Translations under genes and position numbers: made by a program
In this document: in pieces, positions 26,933-37,200 of the stretch
Layout: every line of letters starts with the position of its first letter
Position numbering within the stretch: the first letter of the stretch is position 1
NCBI GenBank assembly: GCA_013416405.1
Contig: JACCET010000006.1
Location: forward strand, 124,001-188,000
Direction: 5' to 3'
DNA: 64,000 bases
Source: Alcaligenaceae bacterium
Lineage (GTDB): Bacteria > Pseudomonadota > Gammaproteobacteria > Burkholderiales > Burkholderiaceae_B
The notes under the pieces: generated by a model
The model's database searches: none
Told to the model about the DNA's origin: nothing
What the model saw: the letters and a program-made list of their open reading frames with translations, nothing else

Positions 26933-28138
26933 ATGCTGGAACTTGCAAATAAACGTATTGTCCTGGGCCTGACCGGGGGGGTAGCCTGCTACAAGCTGGC
27001 GGAGTTCGTCCGACGCGCACAGGATCAGGGCGCCGTCATCGACGTAGTCATGACCGAGGCCGCCACCCACTTCATCACGCCAGTCACCATGCAGGCGCTG
27101 TCGGGTCGGCCTGTGTTCGTGGATGCCTGGGACGCGCGCATGCCCAACAACATGGCGCACATCAACCTGACGCGCGGCGCCGATGCCATATTGGTAGCGC
27201 CGGCCAGTACCGACTTCATCGCCAAGCTTGCCCAGGGCCATGCCAACGACTTGCTGTCCACACTATGCGTCGCCAAAGGCGCCTGCCCCCTATTGGTGGC
27301 ACCGGCCATGAATCGTGAAATGTGGCTGCACCCTGCCACGCAACGCAATGTGGCACAGCTGCAATCCGACGGAGCCCTGATACTGGGCCCGGCCGAAGGC
27401 AACCAGGCCTGTGGCGAAGTCGGCAGTGGGCGCATGCTCGAGTCCCACGAACTGCTTTCCGAACTTATCGCTTTCTTCCAGCCCAAAACTCTGTCGGGAC
27501 GGCGAGTGCTGATTACCGCGGGGCCCACCTCCGAAAAAATCGATCCGGTACGCGTACTCACCAATCGCTCATCGGGCAAAATGGGTTATGCCATTGCCCA
27601 GGCAGCGCGCGAGGCCGGTGCGCAGGTTGTGCTGGTATCCGGGCCCACCGCGTTAAGCACACCGTACGGGATAGACCGCGTTAACGTTGAAAGCGCTGCA
27701 CAAATGCATGCTGCAGTCATGAACGAAGCTCGTGGCAGTGATATCTTTATCGCTGTGGCGGCCGTGGCCGACTGGCATGTGGCCAATGCCAGCGACAGCA
27801 AGCTGAAGAAAAAACCCGACGGCCAGGCACCCGACCTGCAGTTTTCAGTCAACCCCGATATTCTGGCTGATGTAGCCAAAATGGCCAGCGGGCCCTACTG
27901 CGTAGGCTTTGCCGCCGAAACTGAAAACCTGCACCAGAACGCCGAAGCCAAGCGCCAGCGCAAAGGGGTGCCCTTGCTGGTTGGCAACCTGGCCCAGCAA
28001 GCCATGAATGCCGATACCACCGAACTCGTACTGTTCAGCGAGCAAGGCGTGCAAGCACTGCCTGTTCTGCCCAAGCTGGGCGCTGCGCGCAGGCTGATTC
28101 AGGAAATCGCACTGCAAGCACCGGCCGCGTCCAGGTAG
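26933..28138 (+). CDS. coaBC: Bifunctional phosphopantothenoylcysteine decarboxylase/synthetase
   Basis: The 401-residue Dfp protein makes 4'-phosphopantetheine precursors for coenzyme A. The N-terminal flavin-dependent decarboxylase has GLTGGVACYKL at 9-19, NMAHINLTRGAD with the active His, and ACGEVGSGRM with the active Cys near residue 160. The C-terminal CTP-dependent synthetase has ITAGPTSEKIDPVR near 197 and NRSSGKMGYA. It stands between lspA and a DedA gene, with dut downstream, matching a common dfp-dut association. Confidence 0.95.
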   Translation: MLELANKRIVLGLTGGVACYKLAEFVRRAQDQGAVIDVVMTEAATHFITPVTMQALSGRPVFVDAWDARMPNNMAHINLTRGADAILVAPASTDFIAKLAQGHANDLLSTLCVAKGACPLLVAPAMNREMWLHPATQRNVAQLQSDGALILGPAEGNQACGEVGSGRMLESHELLSELIAFFQPKTLSGRRVLITAGPTSEKIDPVRVLTNRSSGKMGYAIAQAAREAGAQVVLVSGPTALSTPYGIDRVNVESAAQMHAAVMNEARGSDIFIAVAAVADWHVANASDSKLKKKPDGQAPDLQFSVNPDILADVAKMASGPYCVGFAAETENLHQNAEAKRQRKGVPLLVGNLAQQAMNADTTELVLFSEQGVQALPVLPKLGAARRLIQEIALQAPAASR

Positions 28139-28160
28139 CACCGCAACACAACAAGGCAAT

Positions 28161-28799
28161 ATGGATCAATATATAGAATACGCAAGCACGTTTATCCAGG
28201 CAAACCAGGAATGGGCCGGACTCATACTGGGATTGCTGACCATGGGCGAATCGCTGCTGATCGTAGGCCTGGCCATTCCGGCCACGGCCCTGCTGATGCT
28301 GGTGGGCGGCCTGGTCGGCAGCGGTACGCTGGAGCCCACGCCCATTATTGCCTGGGGCATAGCAGGCGCCGTGGTGGGCGACGCCATTTCATATTACATA
28401 GGCCACCTGCTGGGGCCGAAGATCGTACACAGCTGGCCGCTGAACAAACAGCGGCGCGCCGTTGCCCGCGCCCGCCTTTTTTTCTACAAGTACGGAATGC
28501 TGACCATATTCGCCGGCCGCTTCCTGGGGCCTTTGCGTTCAGTGGTGCCCAGCGTGGCGGGTGTCATGCGCATGCCACAGCTGCGCTTCCAGCTCGCCAA
28601 TATTGCCTCGGGCGCCATCTGGGTACCCGTCATGCTGCTGCCCGGCTATCTGGCCGGCCGCAGCGTCGACGCCATGCATGGCAGTGGCATGAATGTCAGC
28701 TTTATAGTCAGTGCCGTGCTGTCGGTGGCCCTTGCGCTATGGATAGCGTACGCCATGATGCGCAAGCGCCGCAGTTCACCTACCGATAAACAATCCTGA
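28161..28799 (+). CDS. DedA family membrane protein
   Basis: The 212-residue integral membrane protein of the DedA/SNARE-associated (VTT) family is implicated in polyprenyl-phosphate or lipid scrambling. The family motif is visible: [13 protein letters not shown] near residue 74 and [10 protein letters not shown] near 118. Hydrophobic spans lie at about 18-50, 55-80, 135-160 and 178-200. It is 22 bp after coaBC and 14 bp before dut, in the same direction. Confidence 0.88.
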   Translation: MDQYIEYASTFIQANQEWAGLILGLLTMGESLLIVGLAIPATALLMLVGGLVGSGTLEPTPIIAWGIAGAVVGDAISYYIGHLLGPKIVHSWPLNKQRRAVARARLFFYKYGMLTIFAGRFLGPLRSVVPSVAGVMRMPQLRFQLANIASGAIWVPVMLLPGYLAGRSVDAMHGSGMNVSFIVSAVLSVALALWIAYAMMRKRRSSPTDKQS

Positions 28800-28813
28800 T
28801 CAGCGAGTGCTTC

Positions 28814-29263
28814 GTGAGAAAAATTGCCCTAAAGATCCTTGACCCGCGCATGAATGATTTTCTGCCGGCCTATGCAACGGGCGGCTCGGCCGGCCTTGAC
28901 CTGCGCGCTTGTATAGACTCGCCCCTGGTCTTGCCGCCAGGCGCCACCGAATTGGTACCCACCGGCTTATCCATACATATTGCCGATCCGGCCTACGCGG
29001 CCATGATTCTGCCGCGCTCGGGTCTGGGCCACAAACACGGCATCGTACTGGGCAATCTGGTGGGACTGATCGATTCCGATTACCAGGGGCCGCTCATGGT
29101 ATCGGCCTGGAATCGCGGCCAGAATGAATTCATTTTGCAGCCCATGGAGCGACTTGCGCAATTGGTCGTGGTACCCGTTCAGCAAGTCGAGTTCGATATC
29201 GTCGACGAATTCAACGACAGCGAACGCGGCGCTGGTGGCTTTGGCAGCACCGGACGCGGCTAA
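28814..29263 (+). CDS. dut: dUTP diphosphatase
   Basis: The 149-residue trimeric dUTPase keeps uracil out of DNA. The five family motifs are visible: GSAGLDLRA (1), [13 protein letters not shown] (2), [17 protein letters not shown] (3), [10 protein letters not shown] (4) and a C-terminal [13 protein letters not shown] (5). The start is GTG. It is the last gene of the coaBC-dedA-dut run and converges on livF with a 15-bp gap. Confidence 0.97.
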   Translation: MRKIALKILDPRMNDFLPAYATGGSAGLDLRACIDSPLVLPPGATELVPTGLSIHIADPAYAAMILPRSGLGHKHGIVLGNLVGLIDSDYQGPLMVSAWNRGQNEFILQPMERLAQLVVVPVQQVEFDIVDEFNDSERGAGGFGSTGRG

Positions 29264-29278
29264 GGCCGACCCGACGGT

Positions 29279-30013
29279 TCAGGCGATCTCTTCTTCGCCC
29301 AGATAGGCGGCGCGTACCTTGGGGTTGTCCATGATCTGATCGGACGGCCCTTGCAGGATGATATTGCCTGATTCCATAACGTAAGCCCGCTGGCTGACTT
29401 CCAGCGCCAGTTTGGCGTTTTGCTCGATCAGCAGGATGGTGACGCCTTCGGCAGCAATGGTGCGAACCACTTCGAAGATCTTTTCGACCATGAGCGGCGC
29501 CAGCCCCATAGAGGGCTCATCGAGCAGCAACAGGCGTGGCCGCGAAATCATGGCACGGCCCATGGCCAGCATCTGCTGCTCGCCGCCCGACAAAGTACCT
29601 GCCGACTGGCTGCGTCGTTCCTGCAGGCGGGGAAAGAGCTCGAAGACATGTTCTATGTCTTTACGCACCTGGTTCTGATCCTTGCGACTGTAGCCGCCCA
29701 TGGCCAGGTTTTCTTCTATGGTGAGTTGGCCGAAGATACCCCGCCCTTCAGGCACCATGACCAGTCCCTGACGCACCAACGTGTACGACGGCGTGCCTGC
29801 AATGGACTTGCCATCGTAAGTGATGCTGCCGGCTGCGATGGGCGCCAGCCCGCAGATGGCCCGCAGCGTCGTGCTTTTGCCGGCCCCGTTGGCGCCTATC
29901 AGGCATACCAGTTCGCCGCGCCCCACCGTCAGGTCCATGCCACGTACGGCACGAATGCCACCATAAGACACTTCTAGCTGACTGATTTCCAATAAGGTTT
30001 CTGACTGGCTCAT
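29279..30013 (-). CDS. livF: Branched-chain amino acid ABC transporter ATPase LivF
   Basis: The 244-residue ABC ATPase is the second of two energising the LIV transporter. Walker A is GANGAGKST near 38, the signature LSGGEQQML near 140, and Walker B LLLDEPSMGLAP near 160. It is the last gene of livJ-H-M-G-F, with a 4-base overlap with livG. The substrate range (Leu/Ile/Val or related amides) is inferred from family. Confidence 0.93.
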   Translation of the reverse strand: MSQSETLLEISQLEVSYGGIRAVRGMDLTVGRGELVCLIGANGAGKSTTLRAICGLAPIAAGSITYDGKSIAGTPSYTLVRQGLVMVPEGRGIFGQLTIEENLAMGGYSRKDQNQVRKDIEHVFELFPRLQERRSQSAGTLSGGEQQMLAMGRAMISRPRLLLLDEPSMGLAPLMVEKIFEVVRTIAAEGVTILLIEQNAKLALEVSQRAYVMESGNIILQGPSDQIMDNPKVRAAYLGEEEIA

Positions 30014-30840
30014 GACGCATCCTTGTTGTGTTCGGTGGCAGCCCCGGCACCCAGATAGGCTTCGATGACCTTGGGATTACGCTGCACATCGGCGGGCTTG
30101 CCTTCAGCCAGCACCTTGCCGTATTCCAGCACCAGTACCCGGTTGCACAAACCCATGACCAGTTTCATGTCGTGCTCGATCAGCAGCACCGTCACACCGT
30201 CGTCACGTATTTTTTCAATCAGGCGACGCAGCACCACGGTTTCCGACGCATTCATGCCTGCGGCCGGCTCATCCAGGGCCAACAGCGCCGGCTCGGTGGC
30301 CAGGGCCCGTGCTATTTCCAGCCGCCGCTGATCACCATAGGGCAAGGCACTGGCAAGGTGATTGGCCCGGTCGCCTATGCCTACATAGTCCAGCAGCTCC
30401 TGCGCACGCTGTTCAATGGCGGCCTCTTCATCGCGGGTAGCCTTGTTGCGGGTGATGGCGCCATAGACACCTGCTTTGGTACGAATGTGCCGTCCTATCA
30501 TGACATTTTCGATGGCGCTCAAGGCACCGAACAAGCGTATGTTCTGGAAGGTGCGAGCCAACCCCGAAATGGCGATTTCATGCGGCTTCAAGCGCGTAAG
30601 CTGATGGCCCATGAAGTTGCAGGTGCCCGATTCAGGCACATACAGGCTGGTCAATACATTGAACAAAGTCGTCTTGCCCGCGCCATTGGGGCCTATCAGT
30701 CCGTAGATATCGCCTTTGCAAATGGAAAAGCTGACATCGGACAAAGCTTGCAAGCCGCCAAAACGCTTGCTGAGCTTGCTGGCTACCAGCAGCAAATCGG
30801 GCATGGAGCTGGCATTGGGATTGACATTCGCCGTCGTCAT
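30010..30840 (-). CDS. livG: Branched-chain amino acid ABC transporter ATPase LivG
   Basis: The 276-residue ABC ATPase has Walker A GPNGAGKTT near residue 57, Walker B LLALDEPAAGMNASE, and the C-terminal extension of LivG type (GKVLAEGKPADVQRNPKVIEAYLG). The start chosen is the ATG at 30840, preceded by GGAGGG; the frame continues 18 codons upstream inside livM. It overlaps livM and livF by 4 bases each. Confidence 0.93.
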   Translation of the reverse strand: MTTANVNPNASSMPDLLLVASKLSKRFGGLQALSDVSFSICKGDIYGLIGPNGAGKTTLFNVLTSLYVPESGTCNFMGHQLTRLKPHEIAISGLARTFQNIRLFGALSAIENVMIGRHIRTKAGVYGAITRNKATRDEEAAIEQRAQELLDYVGIGDRANHLASALPYGDQRRLEIARALATEPALLALDEPAAGMNASETVVLRRLIEKIRDDGVTVLLIEHDMKLVMGLCNRVLVLEYGKVLAEGKPADVQRNPKVIEAYLGAGAATEHNKDAS

Positions 30841-31925
30841 GCCTGGCCCTCCTTGGATGTGGAAAGTTCGCGGCGCCGCACTGCCGATGGCCACAATCCG
30901 GCCGGACGGAAAATCATGACCAGCACCAGGGCAAAGCCAAAGAGCAGCATGCGTATGCCGTCGGGATCAAGAATGACATCGCCGAATATGGATTGCTGCA
31001 GCGGCACGACGATGGCACGCAAGAATTCAGGGAACACAGAAAGCAGGATGGCGCCGAGTATGACGCCCGGAATATTGCCCATGCCGCCCAGCACCACCAT
31101 GCACAACACCATGATGGATTCGGTCAGGCTGAAGCTTTCAGGGCTGACGAAACCCTGCATGGAAGCAAACATGGCACCAGCCACGCCGCCGAAGCTGGCC
31201 CCCATGGAAAACGCCAGCAGCTTGATGTTGCGCGTATTGATGCCCATGGCTTTGGCGGCCACTTCGTCTTCGCGTACGGCTTCCCAGGCGCGGCCGATGC
31301 GGGAGTTCTGCAAGCGCGCGCATATGATCACAATGACAATGACCAGAAACAGCAGCAGGTAATAGTATTTCTCGGGCCCCGTGATGCGAAAGCCGAACAA
31401 GGATTCCGAGCGCCCGAAAGCAAACTCGCCTATGGAAAAGGTATCGATGCGGTTGATACCTTGCGGGCCATTGGTAATGTTGACGGGCGCATCAAGGTTA
31501 TTCATGAAGATGCGGACAATTTCACCAAAACCCAGCGTAACGATGGCCAGGTAATCGCCCCGCAACTTAAGGGTGGGCGCGCCCAGCATGGCGCCGAAAA
31601 ATGCAGCCAGCACCACGCCCGCAGGCAACACAACCCAGAATGGCAAGTGCAGGCCAAAATGCGGCGAAGCCAGCAAGGCCCAGACATAGGCGCCCACAGC
31701 GTAAAAGGCGATATAGCCCAGATCAAGCAAACCGGCAAAGCCGACGACGATATTCAGGCCCAGGGCCAACATGACATACAGCAGGGCAAAATTCAGGGTA
31801 CGCACCCAGCTTTGCCCGGCCATGCCCAGAACGAAGGGCAGTATGGCCAGCACCACGCCGCAAAGCGCGATACCCAGCCAAACCTTGAAACTGATGCCGG
31901 GGCGCAAAGTAGTGGTATGGCTCAT
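30837..31925 (-). CDS. livM: Branched-chain amino acid ABC transporter permease LivM
   Basis: The 362-residue permease has about 9-10 hydrophobic segments. It carries the LivM permease pattern: LGLNIVVGFAGLLDLGYIAF near residue 55 and, later, AWEAVREDEVAAKAMGIN, which is the coupling helix that touches the ATPases. It ends in a basic cytoplasmic tail. It overlaps livH and livG by 4 bases each. Confidence 0.93.
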   Translation of the reverse strand: MSHTTTLRPGISFKVWLGIALCGVVLAILPFVLGMAGQSWVRTLNFALLYVMLALGLNIVVGFAGLLDLGYIAFYAVGAYVWALLASPHFGLHLPFWVVLPAGVVLAAFFGAMLGAPTLKLRGDYLAIVTLGFGEIVRIFMNNLDAPVNITNGPQGINRIDTFSIGEFAFGRSESLFGFRITGPEKYYYLLLFLVIVIVIICARLQNSRIGRAWEAVREDEVAAKAMGINTRNIKLLAFSMGASFGGVAGAMFASMQGFVSPESFSLTESIMVLCMVVLGGMGNIPGVILGAILLSVFPEFLRAIVVPLQQSIFGDVILDPDGIRMLLFGFALVLVMIFRPAGLWPSAVRRRELSTSKEGQA

Positions 31926-32854
31926 GCGCGGTCTCCGACTCGTTCACCCAGCAGACCCGATGGCCGGAATACCAGCACCAATATCAGCACGATAAAAGAG
32001 AAAACGTCTTGGTAATTGCTGCCGAACACACCGTTGGTCAGGTCGCCGATATAGCCGGCACCCAGTGACTCGATAATGCCCAGCAACAAACCGCCCAGCA
32101 TGGCGCCACCCAAATTGCCTATGCCGCCCAGGACGGCCGCCGTAAAGGCTTTCAGGCCCAGCATGAAGCCCATGGTGTATTGCGCTACCCCATAATAGGT
32201 GGTGACCATTACGCCGGCCACGGCCGCCAGCGCAGAACCTATCAGGAAAGCGGCTGAAATGACGGTATTGATATTCACGCCCATCAGCCCCGCCACTTCA
32301 CGATTTTGCGCCGTCGCGCGCATGGCGGTTCCCAGACGGGTGCGATGGACCACCAGCAGCAAGCCGGCCATAATGGCGGTAGCCGAGAGGATAATGATGA
32401 TTTGCAGCATGCTGATGCGTGCACCGCCCAACTGCACGATATTGGGCTCGATGATGTGCGGGAAGCTCAGGTAATTGCGGCCCCACACCATCATGGCAAT
32501 GTTCTGAATAATGATAGACACGCCAATTGCGGTAATCAGCGCAGCCAGACGTGGCGCGCGGCGCAAGGGGCGATAAGCAAAGCGTTCGGCCAGCCAGCCC
32601 AGTGCCATGCACAATGGAATGGCGACCAGCAAGGCACCCGTCACGGCCAGCCATGCCGACGTACTACCCGGATCCGCACCCAGAAATGCGGCAACCAGTG
32701 TCGTTGCTACCATGGCGCCCACCATGACGACGTCGCCATGGGCAAAATTTATCAGGCCTATGATTCCATAAACCATGGTGTAACCAAGGGCGACCAGGGC
32801 GTATACACTGCCCACGGTAACGCCGTTGATCAGCTGTTGTAATAGGATATCCAT
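31922..32854 (-). CDS. livH: Branched-chain amino acid ABC transporter permease LivH
   Basis: The 310-residue permease has eight or so membrane helices. It opens with QLINGVTVGSVYALVALGYT and has the coupling loop GTAMRATAQNREVAGLMGVN near residue 190, both diagnostic of LivH. It is separated from livJ by 121 bp carrying two hairpins, and overlaps livM by 4 bases. Confidence 0.93.
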   Translation of the reverse strand: MDILLQQLINGVTVGSVYALVALGYTMVYGIIGLINFAHGDVVMVGAMVATTLVAAFLGADPGSTSAWLAVTGALLVAIPLCMALGWLAERFAYRPLRRAPRLAALITAIGVSIIIQNIAMMVWGRNYLSFPHIIEPNIVQLGGARISMLQIIIILSATAIMAGLLLVVHRTRLGTAMRATAQNREVAGLMGVNINTVISAAFLIGSALAAVAGVMVTTYYGVAQYTMGFMLGLKAFTAAVLGGIGNLGGAMLGGLLLGIIESLGAGYIGDLTNGVFGSNYQDVFSFIVLILVLVFRPSGLLGERVGDRA

Positions 32855-32898
32855 GCTTAGACTCGCAGGTAAACGGCGGCACTGAAGTCCGCTCTATT

Positions 32899-32961
32899 AT
32901 CGGGGCGGAACCCCGATCAGGCACCAGGCCCCGACTGCCCCAATACGGGCGGCCGGGGCCT
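32899..32961 (-). terminator. Tandem hairpins between livJ and livH
   Basis: AGGCCCCG (32926-32933) pairs with CGGGGCCT (32954-32961), and ATCGGGG (32899-32905) pairs with CCCCGAT (32911-32917). No T run follows. Hairpins in this place in liv-type operons usually stabilise the binding-protein mRNA or partly stop transcription, giving more LivJ than permease. That role is inferred. Confidence 0.6.
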
Positions 32962-32975
32962 TTATCATGAGCTGA

Positions 32976-34133
32976 TCAGTTAGCCTTGCTGACCATGGTC
33001 TTGACCATTTCCCACTTGCCGTTCTTGACTTCATAAATGGTGACCGAAATTTCCTTTAGGTCGCCATTTTTGTCATAAGCAATGTTTTCGCTGGTAGCAC
33101 CGGTGCGCTGCAGGCCTGCGAGCTTGGATAGATATTTTTCAGGCTGGGCCGAACCGGCTTCCTTCATGGCGGTGATCATGTTCCAGGCGCCATCGTAGGC
33201 GTAAGGAGCATAAACGCCGGCATCGACTTTGAAGCGTGCTTTATAGTCGGCAGCGAATTTTTCGCCTGCTGCCATTTGTTGCAGCGGTACGCCGGCCAGC
33301 GAAGCATAGGTGCCGTCGGCGGCATCGCCAGCAAGCTTCAGGAAGGTTGCGCTGCGAGTCATTTCACCCGAGACCAAGGGTGCCTTGATGCCCAGCGTGG
33401 CCATTTGGCGGCGCATGGGGCCCGACTGTGCATCCAGTCCGCCAAAGAAGATGGCATCAGGTGACTTGGACTTGATGTTGGTCAGGATCGCAGTGAAGTC
33501 GTTGGCTTTATCGGTGGTGTATTCCCGGGCAATAACCTTGCCGCCGTTGGCTTCGACCGCCTTGGCAACCTGGTCAGCCAGGCCCTGGCCATACGCCGTA
33601 CGGTCGTCGATCAGCGCAATGTTCTTGGCACCCAGATCTTTAACAATGAACTCACCCGCCGCCGCGCCCTGCTGCGTGTCGCTGGTCATCATGCGGAAGG
33701 TGGTGTCGTAGCCTTGCTGGGTATATTCCGGCGAAGTCGCCATGGCGATCTGTGGCAGACCGGCATCGTTATACACACGCGATGCAGGTATGGTGGTGCC
33801 GGAATTGAAATGGCCCAATACGCCTTGCACTTCTTCATCAACGATTTGCTGGGCGACCTGAACGGCGGTACGCGGGTCGGCCTGGTCGTCACGCGTGACC
33901 AGTTCAAACTTGGCAGGCTTGCCATCCAGCTCTATGTTTTGTTTGTTGGCTTCTTCCAGCGCCAGGGTCAGACCATTTTTCATGTCTTCGCCATAATGCG
34001 ACTGAGGCCCGGTCAGGGGGGCTGCAAAGCCCAATTTAACAACCGTGTTGTCGGCTGCCTGAGCCGGAACGAACGCAAAGCTGGCCATGACGGCAGCTGT
34101 TGCGCTTAAAAGCTTGAATCCCTTGATGGACAT
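32976..34133 (-). CDS. livJ: Branched-chain amino acid-binding periplasmic protein
   Basis: The 385-residue type I periplasmic binding protein has a clear signal peptide, with a hydrophobic stretch and cleavage after VPAQA near residue 26. The mature part starts with VVKLGFAAPLTGPQSHYG and contains the ligand-site segment GHFNSGTTIPASRVYNDAG near residue 110. It is the first gene of the liv operon and delivers the substrate to LivHMGF. Leu/Ile/Val is the likely ligand class, but amides are possible. Confidence 0.92.
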   Translation of the reverse strand: MSIKGFKLLSATAAVMASFAFVPAQAADNTVVKLGFAAPLTGPQSHYGEDMKNGLTLALEEANKQNIELDGKPAKFELVTRDDQADPRTAVQVAQQIVDEEVQGVLGHFNSGTTIPASRVYNDAGLPQIAMATSPEYTQQGYDTTFRMMTSDTQQGAAAGEFIVKDLGAKNIALIDDRTAYGQGLADQVAKAVEANGGKVIAREYTTDKANDFTAILTNIKSKSPDAIFFGGLDAQSGPMRRQMATLGIKAPLVSGEMTRSATFLKLAGDAADGTYASLAGVPLQQMAAGEKFAADYKARFKVDAGVYAPYAYDGAWNMITAMKEAGSAQPEKYLSKLAGLQRTGATSENIAYDKNGDLKEISVTIYEVKNGKWEMVKTMVSKAN

Positions 34134-34247
34134 AGTTTATCTCCGTTATGTTTAAAGTACGGTTAGCCTCGGAAGCCAGTCACCCCGAATTAAACCAAAT
34201 GCATAACCCATGGGTAATGGGTCACAACCCTGAAAAAAGCAATTTAT

Positions 34248-37200
34248 TCAACCGACCATCATCAGTGTGGCGTTACCCCCGGCCGCAGCCGTATTCACAC
34301 TGACTGACACTTCATGCAGCAAACGCTCCAGCCTGTAGCTTGCGCCACTGGCCAGCTCATCACTGCTCAGGCCCTGAACCGATAAGATGGGGCCGGTACG
34401 CCGTGCCACCATGCCATTGAGTTCTCGAAGCGCATCGCTGTCTCCTTCGAACAGCACTGCATCGTAGTCGCCCTGAACGATATCGTCGGGGGAAAACAGC
34501 TGTATGCGCTGCCGGTCAGCCTGATCGCACTGATCGAAGAACGCCCGCCCCGCTCCGTTTTCAAGCAGGGCAATACGGTTGCCTGTTTGCACACTTGCGG
34601 CGAACTGAGCTTGTGCCCCGGCTGTCGTTGCGCTGATGCACAGTACGGTGCCACGTGGCCGGGTGTAGTACATATTGTTCTCGCCGGTTGGCCCAGGCAG
34701 TTCCAACGGTGTGCTTCTACCATTCTGGCCAATCTGGCACCATGCCGGCAAGCCGGCAGGGCTGCGCGACAACAGGCGCGTCAGGTATAAAGGCCCGCCC
34801 GCCTTGGGGCCCGTGCCCGACAGACCTTGCCCGCCAAAGGGCTGCACACCCACCACCGCCCCGACAATATTGCGGTTGACATAGACATTGCCGGCCTGTA
34901 TTCGTTCGGACACCCTGGCCACGGTTTCATCCAGCCGCGTATGCACCCCAAACGTAAGCCCATAGCCCGTATCATTGATGGAATCGACCAGGGCATCGAG
35001 CTCATCGCGCTTGTAGCGCAATACATGCAGCACCGGCCCGAAGACCTCTTTGCGCAGATCTGACAGGGCGCCAATTTCTATCAAAGCCGGCGCCACAAAA
35101 GTACCGGTCATAGAGGCTGGGCCCAGAGCCAGTTGATCCACCCTATGCCCTGCGTCGCGCATGGCTTTGATATGCGCTTGTATGGCATTGCGAGCATCGA
35201 CGTCTATCACGGGCCCGACATCGGTGGAAAGCGTATCAGGCTTGCCTATGCTGAGCTCTTGCATGGCACCGCGCAGCATGGCCAGCATGCTGTCGGCGCA
35301 ATCATCTTGAATACACAGCACACGCAGCGCCGAGCAACGCTGGCCCGCCGAGTCGAAAGCCGACGACAGCACATCGGCCACTACTTGCTCGGACAATGCC
35401 GAGGAGTCGACGATCAAGGCGTTTTGCCCGCCCGTTTCCGCGATCAGGGGAATAGGATGACCACTGTCATCCAGGCGTTCGGCCAACTTGCGTGAAATCA
35501 ACAGCGCAACATCGGTGGAACCGGTAAACATGATTCCGCGTACAGCCGGATGAGCCACCAGACTGGCGCCCACGGTCTCGCCCTGCCCAGGCAATAGCTG
35601 GACAGCACCGGCCGGCACCCCAGCACGATGCAGCGCCGACACCGCTGCCGCCGCAATCAGATTGGTCTGCTCGGCCGGCTTGGCCAAAACGGGATTGCCC
35701 GCAGCCAGCGCCGCCGACACCTGCCCGGAAAATATGGCCAGGGGAAAGTTCCAGGGGCTGATGCACAATATCGGCCCCAACGGACGATGCGTATCGTTGG
35801 AAAAAGACTGCTCTATCTGCGCTGCGTAGTAGCGCATGAAATCCACCGCCTCGCGCACTTCGGCAATCGCGTTGGGCAAGGACTTGCCGGCTTCGCGCAC
35901 AATCAGGCCCAGCAACGACTGCATTTCATCTTCAAGGATCTGCGCCGCACGTGTCAGGCAACGCGCACGATCAGCCACGGGTGTGGCGGCCCAGATAGGC
36001 GCAGCATGCACGGCACCCGCTACGGCCTGATTCACCTCGGCCTCGGTGGCCTCGATCAGGTAGCCCACCACGTCGCGGTGATCAGCGGGGTTCCGCACAG
36101 GCTGGGCACGCGCATCATCCCAGACGATGTCGGCTTCGGCCAGTTCAGGCATGGCGCGCCAGGACTGATCAAGGCCATTAAGCAGCGCCGCCGACAGCGA
36201 GCCCAGGCGTTGCTCGTTGGTCAGGTCAAAGCCCGCTGAGTTAAGGCGGCCGTCGGCCTGCAGATAGAGTTCGCGCGGCAGGGGTATCTTGTCGTGCGGT
36301 GCGCCCTGCGGCTGTATGCGCTCGGCATTTGCAACGGGATCGGCAATCAGGGAATCGACAGAGATGTCTGCGTCGCCCAATTGATTGACGAAGGAGGTAT
36401 TGGCGCCATTTTCAAGCAGGCGACGTACCAGATAGGCCAGCAAGGTTTCGTGCGTACCCACTGGCGCATAGATGCGGCATGGCCGATTTAGCTTGCCTTG
36501 CGCCAGCGGCCCCGTAACCAGTTCGTATAACGGTTCGCCCATGCCGTGCAGGCATTGGAATTCGTACTGGCCAGGGTAATAGTTTTGCCCTGCCATATGG
36601 TAAATGGCCGACAGCGTGTGGACGTTATGTGTAGCAAACTGCGGGTACACTGCTTCAGGCGAATCCAGCAACTTGCGTGCGCAAGCCAGATACGAGACGT
36701 CGGTGTAAACCTTGCGGGTATAAACGGGATAGCCTTCCAGGCCGTCGACTTGCGCCCGCTTGATCTCGGTATCCCAGTATGCGCCCTTGACCAGGCGCAG
36801 CATAAGTCTGTGGCCACTGCGTCGCGCCAAATCAATGACGTAATCAATGACGAAAGGCGCGCGTTTCTGGTAGGCCTGCACAACAAAACCTATGCCATTC
36901 CAGCCCGACAGGCGCTCGTCAAAGCATAGCGATTCGAGCAGATCCAGGGAAATTTCCAGCCTGTCGGCTTCCTCGGCATCGATATTCAAGCCTATGTCGT
37001 ACTGGCGTGCCAACGCGGCCAGTTCGGTCAGGCGAGGCAACAGCTCAGTCATGACCCGGTCGCGCTGCGCCCGGCTGTAGCGTGGATGCAGTGCCGAGAG
37101 CTTGACCGAAATGCCCGGACCTTCGTAAATGCCACGGCCCTGAGACGCTTTCCCTATGGCATGTATAGCCTGAACATAAGACGTATGGTAGCGATCCGCA

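Noticed and set aside
30028-31362. 444-residue plus-strand open frame
   Set aside because: It runs antisense to livG and livM, whose family motifs are certain; its composition has no domain signature.
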